From Geobacillus kaustophilus (lineage in GTDB: Bacteria > Bacillota > Bacilli > Bacillales > Anoxybacillaceae): a DNA stretch of 64,000 nucleotides. Shown here piece by piece: positions 52,800 through 63,346 of this stretch; the stretch's first letter is position 1, and each line of letters begins with the position of its first letter. The notes beneath the pieces were generated by a model. It was given only the letters and a program-made list of their open reading frames with translations. It made no database searches and was not told the DNA's origin. The position numbers were made by a program, and so were the translations under genes. The DNA is taken from contig NZ_JYBP01000003.1 in NCBI RefSeq assembly GCF_000948285.1, positions 3,162,001 to 3,226,000 on the forward strand. The letters run 5' to 3'.

Positions 52800-53738
52800 A
52801 TGGCAGGCGGGATCTCGCATCACGCCAAGGACATCTTGTTCAAGTCACTCAGCGCATTGTACCAAAACCAAGCCCTCGATGTATACGGACTTCACGGACT
52901 CCCGCGGATCAAAGCATTGCTTCCAACCGAATTTCCGTCCGTACGGGCGGATGAGAGACGCGCCGATACCGTATTTCTTCTCGAAGACGATTCCATTCTT
53001 CTCCTTGAGTATGAAAGCAACGAACGATTCATTGACAACCATTTGAAGTATTTGGATTATGCCTGCCGGATGCTTCACACATACTACCAACAGGAAAAAC
53101 GAATCCGGCCGATTCGGATCGTCGTCCTTTACACAAGCGATGTCACAAACGCCCGCGAACAGCTTGACGCCGGAGATGTGTTTCTTTCCTCCAAAGCGGT
53201 GCTGCTTGGTGAATTCAACGGGGATGCGATTTTCCATGCCATCGAAGAAAAAGTCCGCAACGGCGAACCGCTCACCCCGGAAGAAACGATGAAGCTCATC
53301 CTCGTGCCGCTCATGCACACCCGCTTCGACCGGCAAACGATGATCGAAAAAACGATCGAGCTGGCCAAAACGATCGACGATGAACCGAAACAGCTGCACA
53401 TCATCGCCGGCGTGCTGACCGCCACGGACAAATTCATCGACCGATCATACGCCGAAAAAGTAAAGGAGTGGATCAAAATGAACAAAGTGTTCCGTCTGTT
53501 AGTCGAAGAACTCGAACAAGAAAAAGAAGAAATGTTGAAGAAAGTGATGCAGGAAAAAGAACAAGCGGTGCAAAGAGCGATGCAGGAAAAAGAACAAGCG
53601 ATCAAGCAAACCGAAAAACGGAAGGCCATTGAAATCGCAAAAAATTTGCTTGACGTCCTGCCCATTCACGAGATCGCCAAACGAACCGGGCTGACCGTCG
53701 CCGAAGTCGCCGATTTAGCGAAGGAAATGGACAAATAG
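52800..53738 (+). CDS. Rpn/YhgA-like putative nuclease
   Basis: 312 residues. N-terminal PD-(D/E)xK-like core (RRADTVFLLEDDSILLLEYE: Asp then Glu), a middle helical part, then a coiled coil made of two copies of MQEKEQA(V/I) and a C-terminal LTVAEVADLAKEMDK helix typical of this family. Start at 52800 is after GGAG; the promoter at 52743-52771 excludes earlier ATGs. Rpn proteins promote recombination in vivo and often vary in length by repeats. Confidence 0.78.
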   Translation: MAGGISHHAKDILFKSLSALYQNQALDVYGLHGLPRIKALLPTEFPSVRADERRADTVFLLEDDSILLLEYESNERFIDNHLKYLDYACRMLHTYYQQEKRIRPIRIVVLYTSDVTNAREQLDAGDVFLSSKAVLLGEFNGDAIFHAIEEKVRNGEPLTPEETMKLILVPLMHTRFDRQTMIEKTIELAKTIDDEPKQLHIIAGVLTATDKFIDRSYAEKVKEWIKMNKVFRLLVEELEQEKEEMLKKVMQEKEQAVQRAMQEKEQAIKQTEKRKAIEIAKNLLDVLPIHEIAKRTGLTVAEVADLAKEMDK

Positions 53739-53745
53739 GCAGCGC

Positions 53746-53777
53746 AAAAGAGCCGCGCACTCCGCCGTGGCTCTTTT
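53746..53777 (+). terminator. Terminator of the Rpn-like gene
   Basis: Stem AAAAGAGCC / GGCTCTTTT shortly after the stop codon. Confidence 0.85.
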
Positions 53778-53904
53778 CTTCGACCTTTTTCCACCCCATA
53801 AGAATCCGTGCCATTCTTGGCGCCCAGAACAGACAAGGGTCAAACTGACGCTTTCGTTTTCTTTTGCCGTAAAAGCAGGCGCACTTCAACGTGCGTCAAT
53901 CCCT

Positions 53905-54285
53905 CTACTCTCCACTTGCTAATTGCTGGCGGGCTTCATCCGTTAACAACAGATAAGGACGACGCTTTCCATCCTCATGGCGCTCCATTTTCTCCGTCCA
54001 TGGATGAAGCAAAAACAGCCCTAACTTTAAGCGGGAGTCGGGGGCGACCATTTTTTGCCGCACGCCATCTTCATGCGCCATTAACTTCTCAATGACGTTG
54101 AGCATCGCTTTCTTGCTTAAGAATACGCCCTTTTCCTTTGACGTTAGGCGCACGATGATCCCTTCATCGGAAAACGACAAAACGCGGAACGTCTCTCTCC
54201 CTTTGAACGTCGGCACGATTTTTCCTTCGTACAGCTCATCCAACAAAGACTTCCACATTTTCTCCGCGAACAACTGTCGATCCAT
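53905..54285 (-). CDS. Uncharacterised soluble protein
   Basis: 126 residues with AGGAGGCG upstream of the ATG at 54285. No membrane segment or known motif; the middle (TFRVLSFSDEGIIVRLTSKE) looks like a small beta domain and the C-terminus is helical. I do not recognise a family. On the same strand it follows, after 25 nt, the ADP-ribosylglycohydrolase fragment, so it may once have been its operon partner. Confidence 0.65.
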   Translation of the reverse strand: MDRQLFAEKMWKSLLDELYEGKIVPTFKGRETFRVLSFSDEGIIVRLTSKEKGVFLSKKAMLNVIEKLMAHEDGVRQKMVAPDSRLKLGLFLLHPWTEKMERHEDGKRRPYLLLTDEARQQLASGE

Positions 54286-54310
54286 CCTTTTCGCCTCCTA
54301 TGTTTCTTTT

Positions 54311-54550
54311 TCATCCTTGGTTCGACCCGAGCACAAAACCTGAATCGAACGAACTTCGGACATCCGCCAATTGCACCGCCAGCTCTTCCAACTCCTCAGC
54401 ACAAACGATCATATCCACCCATCGCTTCGGCAGCTGGCTGCACCCAACTTCCAGCCCTCCGGCAATAGCCGCGATCGTATCGCTGTCTCCGCCCATATTC
54501 GCCGCTGAAATAACGACGTCACGTCTTCGAACGATTCGCAACGAAGTAGC
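54311..54550 (-). pseudogene. ADP-ribosylglycohydrolase, C-terminal fragment
   Basis: About 80 codons. The metal-binding signature NMGGDSDTIAAIAGGL of ADP-ribosylglycohydrolase/DraG proteins is clear, followed by LPKRWVDMIVCAEELEELAV. The N-terminal ~220 residues are gone; the sequence stops near a palindromic element at 54584. The intact enzyme would remove ADP-ribose from proteins or nucleic acids. Interesting alongside the macrodomain gene at 37255, though far away. Confidence 0.7.
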
Positions 54551-54583
54551 CTGTTTATTACAAAATAAAAATGCAGAGATCTG

Positions 54584-54725
54584 CAGAGAATTTGGCTTAG
54601 GCCAACTTGACATGGAGTGGGGGGCGTGATAGCCTTTTTAGGCATAGCCAGCCCTTGATATTGCTGGCTTCCTGGCTTTTTAATCACGCCCCCAGAGGCT
54701 CCATGTCAAGTTGTCATTCTCTGCA
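54584..54725. repeat. 142-bp nested palindromic element
   Basis: Outer arms GCAGAGAAT / ATTCTCTGC, inner arms AACTTGACATGGAG / CTCCATGTCAAGTT and GGGGGCGTGAT-like / ATCACGCCCCC, with a further hairpin AGCCAGC / GCTGGCT in the middle. It would fold into one long hairpin. It borders the glycohydrolase fragment and IS66 remnant. Confidence 0.6.
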
Positions 54726-54786
54726 CTTTTCCTTGCAAAACTCTGTATTTTTTCTTTGCAGAAAACAACTCTCTAGAACATGTTGC

Positions 54787-55309
54787 TCCGCTTCAAGTAG
54801 ACATTCGCCAAGTGTTCGACCTTCCCGTGGTTCGCATGGAAGTGACTCAACACGAACGGGAAGTAAAGGGGGGTGTCCGGAATGTCATCTCGTCCAGCAG
54901 GCGGAGTTCCCTTTTTATGTCACAAATCATGTCCAGTACGGTCCAGCCATCACTTCCCTTGTTTTATACTGGAATCATGCGCAGTTGATCCCGTGCGAGC
55001 GTGTCACGGAGATGATCAAAGCACTAGTTGATCATTCGATGAGCTGCAGGCACAGTCGTGAACATGACGAGTACGGTGGTAGCCTGTGGTAGAAGCAGCG
55101 ATCAAAGAGATCGACGCGGCGCTGCTCGCTTCCAAGACGTTGCACGTCGATGAAACGCGCCTGCGTGTGGACGGAAAGAACCAATGGGTGCACGTGGCTT
55201 CCACTGCCAAGGTCACCCGATACGGGCTGCATCGTTCCCGTGGAAAGCAAGCGACGGACGACATCGGGATCTTGCCACGGTACAAAGGAACGATGGTACA
55301 TGATGCGTA
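54787..55309 (+). pseudogene. IS66-family tnpC remnant
   Basis: Pieces of an IS66 TnpC in several frames: VFDLPVVRMEVTQHEREVK, QQAEFPFYVTNHVQYGPAIT and KTLHVDETRLRVDGKNQWVH to RYKGTMVHDAY. They match the IS66 protein at 61720-63167. Both ends are missing, the 3' side cut exactly where the IS21 element begins. Confidence 0.88.
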
Positions 55310-55367
55310 TGTCAAGGCCGATTATTTTTTCCCCAAAATCGCCGGTTTAAAATTCCCCAGAAGGACC

Positions 55368-57322
<1,955 letters not shown>

Positions 57323-57428
57323 GAACCATAGCTCCTCTCGTTAACACTATGGTTCTATTGTAAGTGGGGAATTTTATTCCGGCTATATTGGGGATTTTAT
57401 CATCGGCTTTAACATACATTGCTTTTAG

Positions 57429-57457
57429 TTGTCCCTTCCGGAAAAACAAACTATAAT
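57429..57457 (+). promoter_or_regulatory. Promoter of the LCP gene
   Basis: TTGTCC (57429-57434), 17-bp spacer, TATAAT (57452-57457). The IS21 element ends 15 bp upstream of the -35 box. Confidence 0.65.
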
Positions 57458-57494
57458 CATAGTGATGGATTTTACAGCCGAAGGAAGGTTGAAG

Positions 57495-58436
57495 ATGAGA
57501 GCAGAACGTCGAAAAAAGAAGAAAAAATGGCTCCGCTGGATGGTGGGAGTGTTCGTTGTACTATTCGCTGGAGCGGGAATATTCGCCTATTCTATTTATC
57601 ATAATGTGAAACAGACGGCGAACCAAATGCACGAAGACGTAAACTGGAAGTCAAAGAAACGTCAGGAAGACGTTTCATTTGAGCGGAAGACGCCGATTTC
57701 GATTTTGTTGATTGGTGTCGACGAACGCAAAGGGGATCGCGGGCGTGCGGACTCGCTGATCGTCATGACAGTCAATCCAAACAAACAGTCGATTGAGATG
57801 ATCAGCGTTCCGCGCGACACGAGAACGGAGATTATCGGAAAAGGGACGGAAGATAAAATCAACCACTCGTACGCCTTTGGCGGAGTGGAGATGACGATGG
57901 CGACGGTGGAACACTTTTTAGATATCCCGATTGACTATTACATTAAGGTCAACATGGAAAGCTTCCGCGACATCGTCGATGCCGTCGGCGGGGTGACGGT
58001 GAACAATCCATTCGCTTTTACGTATGAAGGAACGCACTTCCCGAAAGGCGAGATTACATTAAACGGGGACGAAGCGCTGAAATATTCGCGCATGCGGAAA
58101 GAAGATCCGCGCGGCGATTTCGGGCGCCAGGACCGGCAGAAGCAAATCATTCAGGCGATTATCGAGAAAGGCGCAAGCTTCTCGTCGCTAACGAACTACA
58201 GCGACGTGCTCGCCGCCATCGGGAAAAACGTGAAAACGAACTTGACGTTTGAGGAAATGAAAGATATTCAAACGAATTACAAAGACGCCCGCAAACAGAT
58301 CAAACAGCTCCACATCACCGGCCAAGGGACGAAAATCAACGGCATTTATTACTTGATCGTGCCGGAAAGCGAACGGCTGGCGATTTCGAACGAGTTGAAA
58401 GAGCACCTGGAGCTGAAAGCGACGGCGGTGAAGTAA
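57495..58436 (+). CDS. LytR-CpsA-Psr family cell-wall glycopolymer ligase
   Basis: 313 residues from the ATG at 57495 (AAGGAAGG upstream). Basic N-terminus (RAERRKKKKKWLR), one membrane helix (~14-32), then the extracellular LCP domain: ILLIGVDERKGDRGRADSL, SVPRDTRTEI, INHSYAFGG, YYIKVNMESFRDIVDAVGGV and YSRMRKEDPRGDFGRQDRQ (the conserved Arg residues bind the lipid pyrophosphate). It attaches teichoic acid or capsule to peptidoglycan, as do B. subtilis TagTUV. Confidence 0.93.
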   Translation: MRAERRKKKKKWLRWMVGVFVVLFAGAGIFAYSIYHNVKQTANQMHEDVNWKSKKRQEDVSFERKTPISILLIGVDERKGDRGRADSLIVMTVNPNKQSIEMISVPRDTRTEIIGKGTEDKINHSYAFGGVEMTMATVEHFLDIPIDYYIKVNMESFRDIVDAVGGVTVNNPFAFTYEGTHFPKGEITLNGDEALKYSRMRKEDPRGDFGRQDRQKQIIQAIIEKGASFSSLTNYSDVLAAIGKNVKTNLTFEEMKDIQTNYKDARKQIKQLHITGQGTKINGIYYLIVPESERLAISNELKEHLELKATAVK

Positions 58437-58440
58437 ATGA

Positions 58441-58466
58441 GACGCGCACCTTAAGAGGTGCGCGTC
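58441..58466 (+). terminator. Terminator-like hairpin after the LCP gene
   Basis: Perfect stem GACGCGCACC / GGTGCGCGTC; no T run follows. Confidence 0.65.
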
Positions 58467-60011
58467 AGACTGTTGACAAAATGGTTATAAGACAGTTGTC
58501 TTATAACCATTTTGTTCCATTTTTAAGGTTGTTTTTCTTGATGAACGAACCAAAATAGATGCATACTCGAATACATACAGAAAGGAGAGGCCCTTTCTCC
58601 ACAAGTAGTTCGCCAATTTCTTTAAATTCATGGCAGCACAAACAAGCATCGCCTGCATCTGGTTTCTTTCCAATCCTCGGTAATTCGTCCAGCGCAGACC
58701 ATGCTTCTCTTTTAAATCTGCAAAATTCCGTTCAATCGTCTGTTTCCTTAATTCATACAACTCGCGATGTTCTGGTACATATCGTAAATGTTCGGCTTCT
58801 TCGTAATACTCTTGCCAAACATGGCGTGTCACGACTTTCGTATGATTTTTGCTTGCTGTACACTTTTGAAGGGATGGACATCCCTGACAGATGGATGGAT
58901 CTGATTTATACTCCCGATAGCCTTCCCGATTCGTTGTTGAATAAGATAACACTTGGTGATTGGGACAAAGGTAACAGTCAAAATGTTCGTCATATGCAAA
59001 TTCAGATTTTCGGAAGAACCCATCTTTCGTCTTTGGACGAGTATATGGCCAAATCGGATGGATCTCTTGTTCTAATAGGTATTTCGCAATCGCTGGCGTT
59101 TTATATCCGGCATCGATGCACACATCTGTTGGGCATCCTTTGATTTCTTGCTTCACTCGCTCAAACAGTTCAAAAAACGCTTGGCTATCATGAACATTGG
59201 CGGCAGTGACATACGTGTGTAATATCCAACCATGTCGGTCACAAGCGGTGTGATAAGAGTAAGCAAATACCCGTTCACGTTCATTTTTCACAAACATCCC
59301 ACTGTCTGGATCTGTTTTACTGACTTTGATTTCTCGTTTTTTTTTTATCATTTTCTGGCGGTAGTGGGGATTTCCCATGAGCGATGCGATCTCGCTCAAT
59401 TTCTTTTTCTAATTCATCTTGATAAGCTTTCGCTTCCACTTCTGCCATTTCTGTTGTGAATTTTCTTTTGTTCGCACTCGCCTTCACATGAGTAGAATCG
59501 ACAAATACGACACTTGGATCCACAAGCCCGTGTTGAAAGGCTTCTTCCAAGATTCTTGAAAAAATCTTTTGAAAAACATCGGTTCCCGCAAAACGTCGCG
59601 TGTAGTTTTTACTTGGTGTCGAATGATGGGGCACAGGATCATGCAGACTCAATCCCAAAAACCAACGATAAGCCACGTTTGTTCGAATCTGTTCTACGGT
59701 TTCACGCATCGAACGAATCCCAAAGATGTAACGAATCAAATACATTTTGAACAGCACGACGGGATCAAGACTTGGTCGCCCGTGGTCAGGAGAATACAAA
59801 TCCTTGACCATATCGTAGATAAAGGAGAAGTCAATGGCTTTTTCTAGTTTACGGACAAGGTGGTCTTCAGGAACAAGATCATCAATTTTTACCGTTGTTT
59901 CGATATGTCTCCGATCTTCTTGGTAACGTTGAAGCATCTTATTCCACTCCTTCAAGATACCCTTATACCTATATATTAAAACAGCTTGTCGACTCTGTCG
60001 ACAAGCTGTTA
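58467..60011 (-). mobile_element. IS1182-family insertion sequence (boundaries approximate)
   Basis: Carries the two-part transposase. Subterminal hairpins mark both ends: AAAATGGTTATAAGACA with its complement (58478-58513) and AACAGCTTGTCGA with its complement (59983-60011). Exact terminal bases and target duplication could not be fixed by eye. Confidence 0.7.
58485..59955 (-). pseudogene. IS1182-family transposase, frameshift at an A10 run
   Basis: First part: 212 codons starting MKEWNKMLQRYQEDRRHIET, with LDPVVLFKMYLIRYIFGIRS and VVFVDSTHVKASANKRK. Second part: from about 59340, KVSKTDPDSGMFVKNERERV, ICQGCPSLQKCTASKNHTK and ERNFADLKEKHGLRWTNYRG. The join lies in a run of ten A (minus strand, 59337-59346); nine A would give one continuous frame. 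Either a dead gene or one restored by slippage. Confidence 0.88.
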
Positions 60012-60017
60012 TATGAA

Positions 60018-60139
60018 ATATATAAGTTGCAATAAAGAATTTCCGATTTTTCGTTTACGTTTTCATCTGAATACAAACCGATATGATATAACGTGGTGAG
60101 TGCTCCGCTCGATGTAAAACAAAATTTCAACTTATATAG
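60018..60139. repeat. 122-bp inverted-repeat element, family 2, copy 2
   Basis: Left ATATATAAGTTGCAATAAAG, right TTTCAACTTATATAG; same length, same ends and same orientation as the element at 39678-39799. Confidence 0.65.
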
Positions 60140-60258
60140 TTACAAATTAAAAATAAAAATATTCAGTTTATTTAAATTAAAAAATATATGCGCAATAAGG
60201 ACATGCAAAAAATGCCCTCATTTGACGCATAACAGATATATTCCAAAGGACATCATCA

Positions 60259-60414
60259 TTACTTATTTTGACCGTTTACACATAACTTCTGTGCCAATTC
60301 TTGAACCATCTCTTTAGCTGTCACTTCATTCGACTGTCCACGTTCGTATGCCTCAATTAAAATGCGTTTAAACTGCTCAATTTCTATTTGTACGACTTTT
60401 GTCTGCACTTCCAT
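60259..60414 (-). CDS. 51-residue helical protein
   Basis: 51 residues, no membrane segment, with charged helices (QIEIEQFKRILIEAYERGQS). GGAGGG is close to the ATG at 60412-60414; a GTG two codons later (60406-60408) has better spacing. It precedes an element copy and follows the aminotransferase pseudogene on the other side. No family recognised. Confidence 0.5.
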   Translation of the reverse strand: MEVQTKVVQIEIEQFKRILIEAYERGQSNEVTAKEMVQELAQKLCVNGQNK

Positions 60415-60426
60415 CCCTCCATGCAA

Positions 60427-60464
60427 TAAAAAAGTCAGCCTCTTGCTTATTTACGCAAGAGGCT
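60427..60464 (-). terminator. Terminator of the epsN-like gene
   Basis: Stem AGCCTCTTGC / GCAAGAGGCT overlapping the stop codon, then six T on the minus strand. Confidence 0.88.
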
Positions 60465-61595
60465 TGTGATGACGTCGATCACACGTTGTTGTTGTTCTAT
60501 TGTCATGCTCGAACCAGACGGCAAACAAAGACCACTTGCAAACAGCTCATCTGATACGCTCCAACCTTCTTCATGCGGATAATACCGCGCTCCTGCAAAC
60601 AACGGCTGTAAATGGAGCGGTTTCCATACAGGACGAGCTTCAATATTCTCCTCCGCCAGCGCATTGATCATCTCCATTGACGTTATACCAAGCACATCTT
60701 GGTCAATTGTCAACGTCATCAACCAGCGGTTCGACATCGTGCCTTCGAGTTCAGGCATAAAGTGAATGCCTTGAATGTCACCTAACGACTGTACGTAGCG
60801 ATCAAAAATCGCTCGTCTTGCTTGCACACGTTTGTCTAGCACCTCAAGCTGAGCCCGTCCAATGCCAGCAACAATATTGCTCATACGGTAGTTATAGCCC
60901 ATTTGGCTATGCTCATAATGAGGGGCTGGATCACGAGCTTGGGTCGCTAAAAAGCGGGCTTGTTGCAGCGCGTCGAGATCATTAGAAACGAGCATGCCCC
61001 CACCAGAGGTCGTAATAATTTTATTACCGTTAAACGAATAAATACCAAACTTCCCAAACGTCCCACTTTTCTTGCCTTTATATGTAGAACCAAGAGACTC
61101 CGCCGCATCTTCAACAACAGGCACACCGTAATGGTCGCAAATGGCTAAAATCTCGTCCATTTTCGCACTTTGACCATATAGGTTAACAACTATTACCGCT
61201 TTCGGTAGCTTTCCTTCTTTCTTTGCCTCTTCCATCGCTCTCTCTAATGCCATTGGAGACATATTCCACGTCTCTGGCTCGGAATCAACGAAAACAGGTT
61301 CAGCCCCTTGGTACAAAATCGGATTGGCACTCGCGATAAACGTCAGCGAGGAACAAAAAACTTTATCACCTTGTTGAACATCCAACAATCGCAACGCCAA
61401 ATGAATCGCAGCTGTTCCTCAACTAACCGCGGCCGCACCTTTTGAACCTACATATTCCGCCAACTCTTTCTCAAACGCATCGACATTCGGACCAAGCGGC
61501 GCAATCCAGTTTGTTTCAAATGCTTCATTGATATACTTTTGTTCGTTCCCGCTCATGTGGGGAGGAGAGAGGTAAATCCTAGATTTATTTCTCAT
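60447..61595 (-). pseudogene. EpsN-like sugar aminotransferase with in-frame TGA
   Basis: 382 codons starting MRNKSRIYLSPPHMSGNEQ, a DegT/DnrJ/EryC1/StrS aminotransferase close to what I recall of B. subtilis EpsN. Codon 59 is TGA (61419-61421) where relatives have the second Ser of AVSSGTAAIHLAL. Everything else is intact, including the PLP lysine region SFNGNKIITTSGGGML and GYNYRMSNIVAGIGRAQLEV. The intact enzyme aminates a UDP-4-keto-6-deoxy sugar for exopolysaccharide or glycan synthesis. Confidence 0.85.
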
Positions 61596-61646
61596 AATTT
61601 ACCATCCTTAAACATTTAAGATTTAAAATAAACTCGTCCTCAAAAC

Positions 61647-63258
61647 GTAACTATTCACCCCGATGCTAGTGTGTAAAGTAGCCCAGCACAAATAGGGCAT
61701 TTCTGTCATAGAAAATGCCCTACGTAGCGGAAAGAACACGATCTATCGTTTCGCCTGTCAACAGAAGACACAACGAGTCCCACACGTTTTTTTCGTGCTT
61801 GGTGAGTGTGGAAACGATGCTCCTTGCGATGCAAAACGACTGCGCGAACGTTTCCTGACGAAATGTACCCGAGATGTTCTCTTTGACTTTGACCATGCGA
61901 AGATCCCGTTCGGCTTGGTTGTTGTCAAAGGGAACGTGGGCTTCACGCAAAAAGCGCAGCGCTTCTTCCTTTCGTTTTTGAAGTCGCCGAACGAAGGAGA
62001 GCGCTTTTTTCGGCAACGGTGTCATCCCTTCCAACTGATGGTTGGCTTTCTCGAGTATGCGATCATACACGTGCTCCCAACGTTTCGCTTCTTCTTCAGG
62101 AAGAAAGCCACCATGTTGTTCGACCACTTGTTTGGCATTTAATAGAAACGTGGTCATCCGTTTTGCCCATGTATGCCCTTGTTCGATGAATCCTTTCAAG
62201 TCACGTACATGATGGGCATGACAAAGGGCATGTGTGGCTTCGGTGTATCTCGGGTATGTACCGAATGCATCATGCATCATCGTTCCTTTATATCGTGGAA
62301 GAATCCCGATTTCATCGGTTGCTTTCTTTCCACGAGAAGCGTGAGGAGCTAAGTACGTATATGCGGATGTACAGGCGACATGAACCCAGGCCTGTTTGCC
62401 ATCGATCCGCAAGCTCGTTTCATCGACATGCAAGATGTCCGATTGAAGCAATGCTTCCTCGATGATGTCCATGTTTGGTTCGAGTGCTTCGCGACCTCGT
62501 TTGACCATATTGACAAGTGTTCCTGTGCTGATCGGATGTTGATATAGCTCTTCCATCATGTCACGTAAACGTTGATATGGAATCATTTGTATGTTGTATA
62601 AATACACGACAAGCGCCGTGATCCGTGGACCATATTGCACATGATTGGTGACGTGTGATGGGAACTCGGCTTGTTGCACGCATCGGCAATGTGGACATGA
62701 TTTCACTTCGCGTTCATGTTGTGTCACTTCCATCGTCACGAGAGGCAGATCAAACACTTGACGGACATCGACTTTGAACGGTTTTACGTCACGCAAAGAA
62801 GACCCGCATCCTTGACACGTATGTACGCGATGGACGACACGATGATGTGGATGTTCCACTTGACGGAGCGTCGTTCCCTCATGTCCCTCCTGTCCGCCAG
62901 GCTTTTTGCCAGACGGCTCGCGGGAGGAACGCTTTTTCTCAAAACGGTCAGAAGATGGGGGCAATGGCTATTAGAGCTGTTTTTTTTCGTGCGTGCTTCC
63001 AGCTCTTGAACACGATACTTCAGTTGTTCATTTTCTTTGCGTAGCTGTTTGTTTTCTTGACGCAAATGTTCATTTTCTTGAATGAGTTGATGAATGAGCT
63101 GTTTTTGTTGTTGGACTTTGCTGATTAAGCTTTCAACCGTCAATACAGCTTGTTGTACCGTCAACATGCGATTCACCTCCTTGTCTATCAATATTCACAT
63201 CATAGACAGGAAAACCAAAAAATATTCAGCTCACTTTATGAGGTGGCTGAATAGTTAC
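61647..63258 (-). mobile_element. IS66-family insertion sequence, ISBst12 type (single ORF)
   Basis: 1612 bp with ends GTAACTATTCACCCC and, complemented, GTAACTATTCAGCCACC. Only tnpC is present, as in the ISBst12 subgroup. No matching target duplication seen (CTCAAAAC left, TTGAATAT right). A hairpin with GGGCATTT/AAATGCCC lies after the gene. Confidence 0.8.
61720..63167 (-). pseudogene. IS66-family transposase TnpC, one-base frameshift
   Basis: Start at 63165-63167 after GGAGGTG. The N-terminal coiled coil (QQQKQLIHQLIQENEHLRQE) and KKNSSNSH join, one frame over, to PPSSDRFEKKRSSREPSGKK, the zinc-ribbon CQGCGSS...CPHC and DDE core (ILHVDETSLRIDGKQAWVHV; DNNQAERDLRMVKVKENISG). One T is missing in the CAT-TG stretch near 62965. 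Otherwise full length (~480 residues). Confidence 0.88.
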
Positions 63259-63346
63259 TTGAATATTGTACATTCTGTTAAATCTTACAGATATATCATC
63301 AAAAAAGTATTCGGGTAATTGGTAATTTGGTAGAGAACTAATATTT

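Noticed and set aside
54311-54613. ADP-ribosylglycohydrolase fragment as a complete small protein
   Set aside because: It contains only the C-terminal metal motif; the N-terminal half of the fold is missing and the 5' end reads into the palindromic element.
61419-61421. TGA as selenocysteine in the aminotransferase
   Set aside because: The position is a serine in relatives, not a catalytic cysteine, no SECIS-like hairpin is evident, and the enzyme family does not use selenocysteine.
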